64,000 nt of DNA from positions 4,087,001 through 4,151,000 of the forward strand of contig NZ_CP101527.1 of assembly GCF_026427595.1 (NCBI RefSeq), written 5' to 3'. This DNA is from Alkalimarinus sediminis. Lineage in GTDB: Bacteria > Pseudomonadota > Gammaproteobacteria > Pseudomonadales > Oleiphilaceae. Below are positions 36,734-46,202 of the stretch, piece after piece. A program made the translations under genes and the position numbers. Each line of letters begins with the position of its first letter. Position 1 is the first letter of the stretch. The notes under the pieces were generated by a model. The model searched no databases. It saw nothing but the letters and a program-made list of their open reading frames with translations, and was not told where the DNA came from.

Positions 36734-37765
36734 TTAAATACCGCTCTGTTTGGTTGAAAGACTGGGGTTTGAAGTTTTCCGATATTGCCCTGGCGTCATG
36801 CCCGTCCACTTTTTAAACGCTCGCTGAAAAGCACTTTGATCAGAAAAGCCTAACAGAAAGGTGATTTCATACAAGTCGACCATACCATCCTCTATCTGCT
36901 TTAGCGCCAACGTCTTACGGGTATTATCCAATATCCCCTGATAAGTTAACCCCTCTTCTTTAAGCTTACGTTGCAACTGTCGTTCAGATAACCCTAACGT
37001 GGCTGCAATATGCCCAAGACTAACTTCACCGCTCTGCAGGTGAGTCGATATAGATGCGGTTACCTGATCTACCAGACGACCAGAGCTATTCAACTCTAAC
37101 AATAGCCGTTCGGCATATGTATCTAACATAGCCAACATTGCAGGGTCGTATTGCCTCAGAGACAATTGGAGGTATTCTGCCGGAAATAGCACTCGCACCC
37201 GCTCAGCTGAGAACTTTAGAGGACAACGAAAAATACGCTCATGCTCTTCGATACTATTTGGCTTGTTGTGTTGAAACTGTATCAGACTGGGTGACAGGTC
37301 TGTGCCGCTAATCCATCGGGCAAAAGTAATCCAGCTAGCAACATTCTCCTCAGCGATATGACGTGTAACTTCGGGTGCACAGGTATCCCAAGTTAACTCC
37401 ACCTGATCGCCTTTAACTTGATATCGAGACATAGCAACATTACAAACCAGATTTTCATACCGGGTATGCCTCTTTACTGCCTCTTCGAGGTTTTTACAGT
37501 TCATGATCGATAGACCTAACACACCATACTGATTTGGCTTAATCTGTTCCCCCACATGCAAGCCAATATCTTCATCGCCGGTTAGCGTTTCGGCTTCGTA
37601 AAGCATCTGATTAAAACGCTCTACCGGTAACCTTGCCTGAAAATTCTCAACCAATGCCTGGTCGACTGCATAACGCTCAAGAAAACATTCGGTATCGATA
37701 TTCCGTAATCTTAAACAATCGATAAGGCCGCGTAGGTAAGCGGCAGATATTTGGCTAGTAGTCAT
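36734..37765 (-). CDS. AraC family transcriptional regulator
   Basis: A 343-residue regulator. The N-terminal half belongs to the arabinose-binding-like AraC group (GEQIKPNQYGVLGLSIMNCKNLEEAVKRHTRYENLV). The C-terminal tandem helix-turn-helix ends with LLGFSDQSAFQRAFKKWTGMTPGQYR. It lies immediately upstream of the DUF3450-TtpC-ExbBD-TonB genes on the same strand. It is divergent from the sterol-desaturase-like gene, so either could be its target. Confidence 0.88.
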   Translation of the reverse strand: MTTSQISAAYLRGLIDCLRLRNIDTECFLERYAVDQALVENFQARLPVERFNQMLYEAETLTGDEDIGLHVGEQIKPNQYGVLGLSIMNCKNLEEAVKRHTRYENLVCNVAMSRYQVKGDQVELTWDTCAPEVTRHIAEENVASWITFARWISGTDLSPSLIQFQHNKPNSIEEHERIFRCPLKFSAERVRVLFPAEYLQLSLRQYDPAMLAMLDTYAERLLLELNSSGRLVDQVTASISTHLQSGEVSLGHIAATLGLSERQLQRKLKEEGLTYQGILDNTRKTLALKQIEDGMVDLYEITFLLGFSDQSAFQRAFKKWTGMTPGQYRKTSNPSLSTKQSGI

Positions 37766-37958
37766 GTTTTGGCTTTCATCTTGGGTCGATTTAGCTTAAA
37801 TCTGAAAGTATGGCATGTCGTATTTGGTCAATAAAACTGGCATATAAGTGCTATATTGGCGAATAACCTTATCTCATAATGGTTCTTATCATCAAATAAT
37901 AGGCGGGCATTCAAAAGCTCGCTAATAAAAACAACATCGATTATGGAGCATTTGTGAT

Positions 37959-38867
37959 ATGGAATTTAAAGTTCAGTATATCTTATTGGCTTTTGCGCCA
38001 ATTTTTTTCGCATTTATCCTCTGGGAGTATTGGTTTTTAACACACCGTAAACCTGAACTTTCGTCTGCTCAATACAGCTGGATTGACACAATTTCAAACG
38101 CGACACTAGCCGCCATGCATGAAGCGACAGATGCCATTGCTGCACTTGGCATCATGGTGCTCTACCACGCACTATTTGACTTTCGTTTATTTGAAATAGA
38201 AAACGCCTTTTGGAGCATACTACTGCTATTCATACTGCAAGACTTTCTCTATTACTGGTTTCACCGAGCTAGCCATCGTATTCGTTGGTTTTGGGCTTCC
38301 CACGTGGTTCACCATTCATCAGAGTCACTCAATTTCTCAACCGCTTTTCGTCAAAGTGCCACCTACCCCATTTCTGGCATGTGGATCTTCTGGTTACCGC
38401 TAGTCGCTCTGGGTTTTCAACCTGAAACAGTAGTTGCTGTAGTACTGTTTAATCTTGCGTACCAGTTTTTTATTCACACCCAAGTAGTGCCTAAATTAGG
38501 CTGGCTAGAAAAAATCTTCAACACCCCCTCCCATCATCGAGTACACCATGCACGAAACCCTGAATATATTGATCAAAACTATGCTGGCACGCTTATTATC
38601 TGGGATCGAATGTTTGGCACCTTTGTTGAAGAAAAGTCTGACATCGCCTGTGAATACGGTATTACCGACTCGATAGAGACCCACAACCCGATCACGCTTA
38701 CCTTTCATGAGTGGCGAGCCATGATTAAAGATATATTCGCCCCTAACCAAAGTGTATGGCAGCGATTAAAGCAGCTGTGGTCACCACCAGAGTGGAGCAA
38801 AAACCAAGAAGCCACCTACAACACACAAGACAGACATCGTTATCTTCAAACTAAGCCTGAAAGCTAG
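37959..38867 (+). CDS. Sterol desaturase/fatty acid hydroxylase family protein
   Basis: A 302-residue membrane di-iron enzyme. The histidine clusters are HRASH (with WFHRASHRIRWFWASHVVHHSSESLN) and HHRVHHARN. Their order is that of the sterol desaturase superfamily. These enzymes hydroxylate or desaturate lipids with oxygen; the substrate here is unknown. It is divergent from the AraC gene. Confidence 0.88.
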   Translation: MEFKVQYILLAFAPIFFAFILWEYWFLTHRKPELSSAQYSWIDTISNATLAAMHEATDAIAALGIMVLYHALFDFRLFEIENAFWSILLLFILQDFLYYWFHRASHRIRWFWASHVVHHSSESLNFSTAFRQSATYPISGMWIFWLPLVALGFQPETVVAVVLFNLAYQFFIHTQVVPKLGWLEKIFNTPSHHRVHHARNPEYIDQNYAGTLIIWDRMFGTFVEEKSDIACEYGITDSIETHNPITLTFHEWRAMIKDIFAPNQSVWQRLKQLWSPPEWSKNQEATYNTQDRHRYLQTKPES

Positions 38868-39060
38868 GGGGCTTGCCATTCGCTGACAGTTAGCATCTAA
38901 TAAGCTGGCAAGCCAAATCGCTAACTAACGGAAATCCAAACGTTAAATGATAAAACTATCAGTGGATTTTGCCCCACATGAGAGTAATCTCAGTGTCCGA
39001 AGCGGCAACCTACTAGTTAGTTAGCAGCCAAATTTCCTATGATCTATACAGAGTTTAACT

Positions 39061-39444
39061 ATGAGCGATAACGAGCTAAAAAGCATACTGGAGTTAGATT
39101 GTGAGGAACGATACGACTACTTTTTAAGTGCAGTTGGTGAAGAGAAAGAGATCTGGATACTGATCAATAGCGATAAGCAATTTCTAAAGATCTACGCTGA
39201 GGATGATGGCTTCGAATACTTACCCGTTTGGCCAAATTCTGAATTTGCCTCCGAGTATGCCAAGAGTGCCGAAAATCTAACGCCTAAGTGTATATCACTG
39301 CCAGAGTTCTTCGATAAATGGGTGCCTGGATTAATGAAAGACACTATCGAAATTGGTGTACTTCCAGGGCTAGATTCAGACGTATGGGTAACGCCTCCAA
39401 CAGAGTTTCAAAAAGACGTACAAGACGAGCTGTCCAACTTTTAA
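39061..39444 (+). CDS. DUF2750-like cytoplasmic protein
   Basis: A 127-residue acidic soluble protein. The pattern YFLSAVGEEKEIWILINSDKQFLKIYAEDDGFEYLPVWPNSEFASEYA is typical of DUF2750. The function is unknown. Neither neighbour suggests a pathway. Confidence 0.75.
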   Translation: MSDNELKSILELDCEERYDYFLSAVGEEKEIWILINSDKQFLKIYAEDDGFEYLPVWPNSEFASEYAKSAENLTPKCISLPEFFDKWVPGLMKDTIEIGVLPGLDSDVWVTPPTEFQKDVQDELSNF

Positions 39445-39726
39445 TCGCACCACCAACACCCCCCGATACTCAGAAGCCCCTGATCCTATATGGGTCGGCA
39501 AGGGGCTACTTTGCTGTTGTTTATTTATCCTTAACGAGCCATCAAAGGTTTTTATTATTACCTCGCAAATAGCCGTGGACTGTCGGTTTTACCACGCCAA
39601 TGAATATTAGTTCACCTTTTATGCTTATCACCCAGTAAACCACTTTTAGAAAGTGATAATTGTCATTGTGAGCCATGACGTTAAGGTAGATGATTAAAGA
39701 AATAAAAAGACATGGCGGTGATATTT

Positions 39727-40122
39727 ATGACAAGACACTCGTTATGCTTGGCCATAACCATACTCACAGCAACCACCTCATTCGCAGCTAACCCGTTAGA
39801 AGCGCCAAATAAAGCCGATAACGTGACAGATAAAAATAGTGTGATTTGGACAGAGTCTATCGACAGCTCAAATACGACGGTAAGCACATCAAACCCTGCG
39901 CTTTGGCAGGTTGAAGCAACTGAACCTCAGATAGACGCCAAGTCAGCACAGGAGAGTCTATTTAACCGCTGGCAGAGTAATCGGGAACCTGATAGCGAAA
40001 ATAGCTTATTTTCAACAGATACACTCCATGTGAGTGGAGGCTCTAGTATTTCAGGATGGATATTAATCGCACTGGCAGCACTAGGCCTAATAAATATACT
40101 GAGCAAGAAAAGTAAAAAGTGA
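39727..40122 (+). CDS. Exported protein with GlyGly-CTERM-like tail
   Basis: About 131 residues. The start at 39727 (MTRHSLCLAITILTATTSFA) has GGTGA 6 bases upstream; an ATG at 39712 is also in frame. A signal peptide is followed by a polar Ser/Asn-rich stretch. The C-terminus is GGSSISGWILIALAALGLI followed by a basic tail (SKKSKK). That tripartite end (GG, one helix, Lys/Arg tail) resembles GlyGly-CTERM signals processed by rhombosortase. No rhombosortase gene is in the window. Confidence 0.6.
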   Translation: MTRHSLCLAITILTATTSFAANPLEAPNKADNVTDKNSVIWTESIDSSNTTVSTSNPALWQVEATEPQIDAKSAQESLFNRWQSNREPDSENSLFSTDTLHVSGGSSISGWILIALAALGLINILSKKSKK

Positions 40123-40133
40123 TGTCAGAGTAA
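40123..40133 (+). repeat. Short copy of the GTCAGAGTAAC repeat
   Basis: GTCAGAGTAAC matches the core of two longer copies near 42085 and 42994. It stands immediately after the GlyGly-CTERM-like gene. Confidence 0.4.
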
Positions 40134-40159
40134 CCTTTTAAACTAAAGCTCGAGATCAC

Positions 40160-40927
40160 CTATACCTGAAGTGAGTGATCGTTGAGCTTGTTCTCAAATG
40201 AAAGAAGCCACTCACCCAGTTGGGTTACATCAACTTGATAAGTTCGCTTCTCGACCTTACGGATGAGCCCGCTATTTTTCAAGCTACTAATATTACGACT
40301 GATAGACTCTTCTGCTGTCGCCAATATTGAAGCCGTATCATGGTTACTCAACAACACGACCCGATCACCTGCTAGCTTCTGGGTATCCATCAATATTTGT
40401 ATCAACTTTATAATTCGATACTTTACAGTGCCAGCCCCAAGTTCTGCCAACCAAGTGTCAGCCTGCAAAAGATGCTCTGCCCACTGTTTCTGCAAGCTCT
40501 CATAAATCATCGGTTGTAGCAGTTTAATCTGCTCGATGGTGGCTTTGGGTACACTACAAACATCTGTTTCGGTAATCGCAATAGCTGAGTGGCCATACTC
40601 ATTATTGAGTAAACTTTCGAGGCCAACACAAGCACCTTCACCTTGCAATCTAACAATGCGCTCCTGCCCATCATGATTATGATGCACCAATTTAACAAAA
40701 CCTGAGCGAATAGAATAAACACCGCCCGCTGCAGCCCCCTGGTGGTATATGGCTTGACCAGCCCCGACTCTATAATTAGTAATAGACGACAACACACCAT
40801 CTAAAGCCTCTATGTCGAGGCCAGAAAACAACATTTTGCTTCGTACAGGACAAAGCATGCAATTAGGGCGATAGACCTTCTGATCGTTGAGGCAAAGGGA
40901 TGTAGTTTGCTTAATGGCTATTGTCAT
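40160..40927 (-). CDS. Crp/Fnr family transcriptional regulator
   Basis: A 255-residue protein. The cyclic-nucleotide-binding-like fold spans about residues 35-150. The C-terminal helix-turn-helix is ASILATAEESISRNISSLKNSGLI. Cysteines C12, C23, C26 (NCMLC) and C100 (GACVGLESL) are placed broadly like the four cluster ligands of FNR, though the spacing differs. An oxygen- or NO-sensing Fe-S regulator is possible. The norE/norF genes in the window would be natural targets, but no binding site was found. Confidence 0.82.
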   Translation of the reverse strand: MTIAIKQTTSLCLNDQKVYRPNCMLCPVRSKMLFSGLDIEALDGVLSSITNYRVGAGQAIYHQGAAAGGVYSIRSGFVKLVHHNHDGQERIVRLQGEGACVGLESLLNNEYGHSAIAITETDVCSVPKATIEQIKLLQPMIYESLQKQWAEHLLQADTWLAELGAGTVKYRIIKLIQILMDTQKLAGDRVVLLSNHDTASILATAEESISRNISSLKNSGLIRKVEKRTYQVDVTQLGEWLLSFENKLNDHSLQV

Positions 40928-41119
40928 TATTTTGCTTCCGTTCTCTCACCTTTCAACCTTTGACGGAGTGACCCCCTCGCCAACAATCGATTAATGTCGG
41001 TGAATATTGTATATCAAAAGAGATCATTCGTTGTAATACTAGTTTTAACTTTACCACAAAGCCCCCCCTACCAGGTGAGCTAAATTAATCTCGATCATCA
41101 GAACACACGACACAACAGA

Positions 41120-42007
41120 TTAGGCCTCACTCTTGCTACCCTTCTGTAATAGATATAATACAGGCATCACTATACCGAGCATGACAATCGCACCTCCAAT
41201 CATTTGCTGAACCGTGGGGAATAACCCCAGAAATACCCACGATAAGATCGCGGTAAAGACCGGGCTCAGCATAATAAACAGTGTTGACTGGCTCACCGGT
41301 ATATAGCGCACCGAGTACATATAAGAGAGCCGAGATATTAGAGGTCCAAAAAAAGCCGAAGCCGCAGCGTACCACCAGATATCAGCGCCTATTTTAACAA
41401 TTTCAGAGACCACTCCAGGAATAGATGCGATAAACACACACCCCATTAAAAGCCTGAGAAAATTAAGCGTCACCGGCTCTATGTCATGAATAATCGACTT
41501 TAACACCACCTGACTGACACCAAAACAAAGTGCAGCCATCAGCGCCCACAAGTAAAAAACAACCTCTCCATCTAATGTGAAATTGTCGTTATAACTCATC
41601 AAAAAGAACCCAGTAAATGCTGTGAGTGCACCGGGTATAAGAAACTTAACCATCTCCTCACGCAGAAATAGCCAGCCCATAAATAACACCATAATCACTT
41701 GGGTGCGGGTGATCAACACCGTAACAGAAGGGTCTATTCCCTCCATTGAGCGACCAATAGCATAGTTTCCCACTACCGAAAGCACCGCAAACAACAGAGC
41801 CCCCCAAAGTGTGGTTTTATTGATTTTGATCGTGTTTTTCTTAGCGGCGCTACCAATCAAGCTAAATAAGAAACCAATAATATAAACTGCAAGCAGATAG
41901 GTTTGTGGGTCAGTGGTTTCAAGCGCTTTTTTATAGGGGACAAAAAACAGAGCAGCGGACAAGGAGCCTAACGTGGCAAAGAGAAAGCCTTTGGTTTGCG
42001 GTTGCAA
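41120..42007 (-). CDS. EamA/DMT superfamily permease
   Basis: A 295-residue inner-membrane protein with ten predicted helices in two EamA repeats. The second half ends with STLFIMLSPVFTAILSWVFLGLFPTVQQMIGGAIVMLGIV, a typical EamA signature. Substrates of the family vary (amino acids, nucleotides, metabolites) and none can be assigned here. Confidence 0.85.
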   Translation of the reverse strand: MQPQTKGFLFATLGSLSAALFFVPYKKALETTDPQTYLLAVYIIGFLFSLIGSAAKKNTIKINKTTLWGALLFAVLSVVGNYAIGRSMEGIDPSVTVLITRTQVIMVLFMGWLFLREEMVKFLIPGALTAFTGFFLMSYNDNFTLDGEVVFYLWALMAALCFGVSQVVLKSIIHDIEPVTLNFLRLLMGCVFIASIPGVVSEIVKIGADIWWYAAASAFFGPLISRLSYMYSVRYIPVSQSTLFIMLSPVFTAILSWVFLGLFPTVQQMIGGAIVMLGIVMPVLYLLQKGSKSEA

Positions 42008-42084
42008 GGTGAAAATCCTTTTTACGAAGAGCGTAGGTATGTTGCTATTAAACTAGATATTGATTCAAAAAGCGCGACAAAATT

Positions 42085-42100
42085 AGGGTCAGAGTAACGT
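42085..42100 (+). repeat. Direct repeat, copy 1
   Basis: AGGGTCAGAGTAACGT is found exactly here and again at 42994-43009. The lytic transglycosylase gene lies between the two copies. Sequences of this type (GGGTCAGAGTAA) are common next to REP-associated transposase relics in gammaproteobacteria; that link is from general knowledge. Confidence 0.55.
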
Positions 42101-42179
42101 GTTTATGAGTTAAAACCGGGCATCAGGTTAAAACCTGCTCCCTGAAAACTAAGAAACGTATAGAGTGGTGTCGCTTAAG

Positions 42180-42890
42180 CTATAACTTTTGATATCGAGA
42201 ATGCAGAATGCCCACTCTCTTTACATAGTTTTGCGTTTCACGGTACGGTGGGATACCGCCATACTTTTTCACAGCGTTTGGCCCCGCATTGTAGGCTGCT
42301 GAGGCCAATTCAATATTGCCACCAAACATACGAAGTAGTTGGGCAAGGTATTTCGTTCCGCCATTTATATTCATCGTACTATTGAAAGCATTATCAACTC
42401 CAAGTTCTTTCGCAGTTGCAGGCATCAACTGCATAAGCCCCATCGCGCCTTGACTTGATTTCGCTTTATCATTGAACGCAGACTCTGCATGAATAACTGC
42501 TTTAATTAAGGCAGGATCAACCTTATATTGGGTCGCCGTTTGACGAATTTGATCAGAATATTTTGATTTAAATAGCTTTGTCGTATGCCAGTTTACGGTT
42601 GAGTGGGAACTACAAGCAAAACAGGCTACTTTGTAGACCTCGTGGGCAACACCCTTTCCGGGGGACTTATCAGAATAGGTAACAACACCATCATCATGGC
42701 GGAATTTGAATATCTTGCCGGTCGATGGTCTTTTCTGAGAACTAATAACGTTGGATCCGCTATTTTTCACATTGGTAAACTCTATGCGTCCGTCAGCATG
42801 AACTATCTTTTTAATTCCTGAAGAAGAGAGCGCCAATGCGGGCACCAGAAAGAGTGAAGCGCCTAAAATAGCCACTAACATCTTCCTCAT
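42180..42890 (-). CDS. Exported lytic transglycosylase (SLT domain) with DUF4124-like N-domain
   Basis: About 236 residues. The start at 42890 (MRKMLVAILGASLFLVPALA) gives a signal peptide; ATGs at 42914 and 42881 are alternatives. KIFKFRHDDGVVTYSDKSPG is DUF4124-like. The catalytic domain includes the glutamate in VIHAESAFNDKAKSSQGAMGLMQLMPATA and the later SAAYNAGPNAVKKYGGIPPYRETQNYV, the standard SLT motifs. It cleaves peptidoglycan glycan strands in the periplasm. It is bracketed by a 16-bp direct repeat. Confidence 0.88.
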   Translation of the reverse strand: MRKMLVAILGASLFLVPALALSSSGIKKIVHADGRIEFTNVKNSGSNVISSQKRPSTGKIFKFRHDDGVVTYSDKSPGKGVAHEVYKVACFACSSHSTVNWHTTKLFKSKYSDQIRQTATQYKVDPALIKAVIHAESAFNDKAKSSQGAMGLMQLMPATAKELGVDNAFNSTMNINGGTKYLAQLLRMFGGNIELASAAYNAGPNAVKKYGGIPPYRETQNYVKRVGILHSRYQKL

Positions 42891-42993
42891 ATTAACCGAC
42901 ACCCTACTGACCATCTAAGCATTCCCATTCTATTAGCTTAAAGTGAGTGATAATTTGAATATGCTTGGCTCTTATAATAGCAAAAAAATAATG

Positions 42994-43009
42994 AGGGTCA
43001 GAGTAACGT
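42994..43009 (+). repeat. Direct repeat, copy 2
   Basis: An exact copy of AGGGTCAGAGTAACGT at 42085, 909 bases away in the same orientation. Confidence 0.55.
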
Positions 43010-43188
43010 TTTGTTATGGTCCAATTTGGTCAATTAATAACTATGGCTGTAAATTTCAAGAATATTGCCAACCTCAGCAGACCAATATTCACATCGTCGT
43101 AAAGTTTCTGTCACCTAAGCTTCACACTCCCCCTTTAGTTTTGAGCATGACATTTTGATGTTTAGCGGATTCTTTAGGAGAGTAATTC

Positions 43189-43389
43189 ATGCAGAGCGAC
43201 AATAATTCTATCGTTGCACCGGTTCAGATCGATTTAGTTGATATTTTTATGGATTTAAACAAACAGGAATCAAACATTAAAGAACAGAACAAAGCTCAAC
43301 GGAAACTAGCCGCTCGACGGGGGATAGAGCAGCATTACGAGAAAAAACAACTAGAAGCCGCACTAAAAGAGTTTTGGGAAGAGGTATGA
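43189..43389 (+). CDS. Small charged protein, 66 residues
   Basis: A short hydrophilic protein with a strong Shine-Dalgarno (AGGAGAG) upstream. Its C-terminal half (KLAARRGIEQHYEKKQLEAALKEFWEE) is helical and charged. It recalls the small PA3496-like proteins of Pseudomonas, but this is a weak resemblance. It converges on the alkS gene. The function is unknown. Confidence 0.6.
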   Translation: MQSDNNSIVAPVQIDLVDIFMDLNKQESNIKEQNKAQRKLAARRGIEQHYEKKQLEAALKEFWEEV

Positions 43390-43406
43390 GTCACTTAGCT
43401 CTATGG

Positions 43407-46091
43407 TTATAGATAACCTTGTTCTCGGGCGACAATAACCGCAGTACTTCGATTCTTAACCTGCAGTTTTGAATAGATGTTGTGGAGGTGCCACTTGAGG
43501 GTGCCCTCAGAAATAAAAAGCTCTGCGGCAATGTCTTTGTTGGTCGACCCCTGCTCTAGTTTTTTAATGATCACGGTTTCTTTTGCGGTCAGGGCATCAA
43601 CACCGTTGGCAACAGTCTCTTCGGTAGGCGCTATTTTACTAGATAGTGCCGCCAGAAAAGCATGGTAACTTGACCCTTTTGAACTTGCTTCAGCATGTGT
43701 CAAAATCGGCGATAGTTCGCCAAGATCATCAAGAAAAAGTCGGTAGTAGTTTTGACTACTGCTAATCTCTAAGGCTCTTATGATGCTCTGCTTCGACTGA
43801 TCTTTTTTGCCTGCTAACCAGTAACTCATGGCTTCAAGCTTTAACCACTCGGCTAAGCGTCTCAAATGGCCAAAGCGCTCCGCTCTTTCTCTCAGTGGTG
43901 ATAGAACCGTCAGAGCACCCGAATAATCCTGCTTATCAAGCATCATATAAACAATGCTACGAGCCGCAATTTTATGCTCTAAACGCTCTAGCTGAAACCC
44001 GGTTGCATCACCTAAGATAAGATCATACTGACTTGAGTATTGTTCCGCCTCAGCCACTCTATGATGACGTAACAACCAGACCACCAACTCATCAGCGAGT
44101 TTCAGATATAAGCGCTTTAACGACTGGCTTTCAGCCCATTTAATGCCGTCTTTTAAAAACCCAATACCCTCTTCAACCGAGCCATCATGCATAAATAAGC
44201 GGGTCTTGGTTTCATAGGCTGCCATCAGCATATCCGTTGAGCTTTGCTCTTTTAGATACTCCAATGCGCCCTCTAAGTACTTTTCGGCTAACTCCAGCTC
44301 GTCATACTCATAGTTGATAGCTGATATTAGCGCTGCCAAGCCGTAACCTGGGTGAGATTTATCACCCAGTTGTTTTTGTGCCTGCTCATAGCCCTCTTTG
44401 GCTTCTTTTAGCGCTTCATGATGAAACCCTTGTTTGGCGTAAGTAATAGCCGATAACGAACGCGCCCAACACTGACCATAATAACTACCGTAGGCTTGAA
44501 AGTGCTCCATTGCCTGGTTAAGCGCGGCTCTTGCCTGAAGAAAATCAGAGTTACACTTTTCACTAAACCCCTTAACTAACCAGGCAATCCCTAGCTCATA
44601 GTGATAGTCGTTAATATTCTTGAAGTGTGCATCGTCATTCCATTCATCGAGCCACTGGGTAACCGTAGGCACAAGGTTTTTAATCTCATCTTTTAAGGCT
44701 TTAGCGGCACAGTTTGCCAGTGCGACTACGCGGATGATTTCTTTCTGAACGCTGGCAGAGTAAGCGTGTTTGTTTCGTCCCAATAACGACATCTGCTCAG
44801 CCGCTGCCAGAAACTGACGACCCGCGCTAAGTGACCAGATATAGCCAATTCGAACTCTGGGGTGTTGATTAACAATCTCTTCTGGCAGGGTTTTAAACCA
44901 GTCCAGATAGGTGACATGCTTGGCGTATCTGACTACCACCGTTGGAAAGGCGTCTTCCATCCAAAGCGCTGCCTGATCAAACGCCTTGGCCTGTAAGGCT
45001 AAACCAATCGCTTCTTCTTCGTTTCTTATCTCTTTAAACCAGTGGGCAGCCTGCAAGCGCGCTTGATTTTGCTCGTTCAGTGTTAAATCAAACTGGCAAC
45101 GCTTACGCAAAAATATATTGAACAGCTGATGAAATCGAAACCATGTGCCTGATGCATCAATAGGCGATATAAAGGTATTATTCTTGATGTAAGAGATGAG
45201 CTGCTGAGTTTCGCTTTCGCCCTCACTCAGCAACTGACAGATTTCGATATTAAACCGGTCAAGCATCGCCAGCTTCAGCATCAGGTTTTGCACACCTGAC
45301 GACTGCCGCTCAAACACGCGCTCAACAAAGTAGCGGTCAAACGCCACCTGACCATGGCTCAACTCTGCCAAAAATGACTCAAGTGAAGAAGCCTCCAGAT
45401 TAACCGCAGCAAAATAGATCGCTGCTGGCCACCCTTCGGTGAGATCGACCATTTTCTGCAATAGGCTGGCACTAGGCGCGGTAGCACCAGCCAGTTTAAA
45501 CACCTGAATAATCTCTGATTTACCAAACCTCAAGGTTTCTTGAGTAATACTGGCAACTTGGTTTTCCATCAATAAGTGAGCATACGAAAACGAAGCGGCT
45601 TTCGCTGTGGTGATATAAAAACGAACATCTGAAGAGGTGTTTCTGATTAGACGGTTGAGAATATCAAGCACTGGCGCTTCCACCAGAAAATCAACATCAT
45701 TCAGGTAGATATCAACCCCGTTAAATTCATTGAGTTCATCAATTAGGGAGAGAATCCAAGGGTTAAAAGAAGGCGGTGTAAAACCATCAGATTGATATTG
45801 GCTACTTTTTACGGCATCGCCTGATTTAAGAGCTGCAATAGCAGCGCCTATTTTTTGAATGAGGTTGATCGGGTCGTTATCTGATTGACGAATATTGACC
45901 CATAAAGCAGTCTGCGGCTGCATTCGGTATATCTGACATAACAGACCTGTTTTGCCATAACCCGGCGGTGCCTGTATTAGTGTCAGTTTTTTTGGAGATC
46001 GTTGTAGCTGATTAACCAACGCCTCCCGCACCAAGTGACCTCGGAATTCGGGAGGAGATATATCGGTTTCGCTCACCGCCAGCAAATTCAT
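43407..46091 (-). CDS. alkS: LuxR/MalT-type regulator, probable AlkS
   Basis: An 894-residue signal-dependent regulator. The P-loop is A41PPGYGKT48 in a STAND-type ATPase. A long helical repeat region covers about 350-780. The C-terminal LuxR helix-turn-helix is LTAKETVIIKKLEQGSTNKDIAAELFISEGTLKWHLHNIYSKL. MalT-type proteins of this size regulate alkane genes (AlkS) in Pseudomonas. Here it sits beside alkT, two rubredoxins and alkB, so the name fits. The inducer is presumably an alkane. A candidate target palindrome stands in front of alkB. Confidence 0.83.
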   Translation of the reverse strand: MNLLAVSETDISPPEFRGHLVREALVNQLQRSPKKLTLIQAPPGYGKTGLLCQIYRMQPQTALWVNIRQSDNDPINLIQKIGAAIAALKSGDAVKSSQYQSDGFTPPSFNPWILSLIDELNEFNGVDIYLNDVDFLVEAPVLDILNRLIRNTSSDVRFYITTAKAASFSYAHLLMENQVASITQETLRFGKSEIIQVFKLAGATAPSASLLQKMVDLTEGWPAAIYFAAVNLEASSLESFLAELSHGQVAFDRYFVERVFERQSSGVQNLMLKLAMLDRFNIEICQLLSEGESETQQLISYIKNNTFISPIDASGTWFRFHQLFNIFLRKRCQFDLTLNEQNQARLQAAHWFKEIRNEEEAIGLALQAKAFDQAALWMEDAFPTVVVRYAKHVTYLDWFKTLPEEIVNQHPRVRIGYIWSLSAGRQFLAAAEQMSLLGRNKHAYSASVQKEIIRVVALANCAAKALKDEIKNLVPTVTQWLDEWNDDAHFKNINDYHYELGIAWLVKGFSEKCNSDFLQARAALNQAMEHFQAYGSYYGQCWARSLSAITYAKQGFHHEALKEAKEGYEQAQKQLGDKSHPGYGLAALISAINYEYDELELAEKYLEGALEYLKEQSSTDMLMAAYETKTRLFMHDGSVEEGIGFLKDGIKWAESQSLKRLYLKLADELVVWLLRHHRVAEAEQYSSQYDLILGDATGFQLERLEHKIAARSIVYMMLDKQDYSGALTVLSPLRERAERFGHLRRLAEWLKLEAMSYWLAGKKDQSKQSIIRALEISSSQNYYRLFLDDLGELSPILTHAEASSKGSSYHAFLAALSSKIAPTEETVANGVDALTAKETVIIKKLEQGSTNKDIAAELFISEGTLKWHLHNIYSKLQVKNRSTAVIVAREQGYL

Positions 46092-46202
46092 ACCGCAAGA
46101 TAGCCCATTTAATTGATAGTCTTCACTCTAGCGCACCCAACAGATCGAGTAAACTATCTAGCGAGTGTCTAGCTACAATCATCAGGCGCTGACCCTTCTT
46201 GT

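Noticed and set aside
38870-38914. Inverted repeat GGCTTGCCA / TGGCAAGCC after the desaturase-like gene
   Set aside because: The 9-bp arms are 27 bases apart and no T-tract follows, so a terminator call is not supported. It may be chance or a degraded repeat.
39318-39572. 84-residue frame overlapping the DUF2750 gene
   Set aside because: It is mostly out-of-frame reading of that gene followed by intergenic sequence, with no ribosome site.
42943-43158. 71-residue plus-strand frame
   Set aside because: It spans the 16-bp direct repeat, has no ribosome site and its composition is unlike coding sequence.
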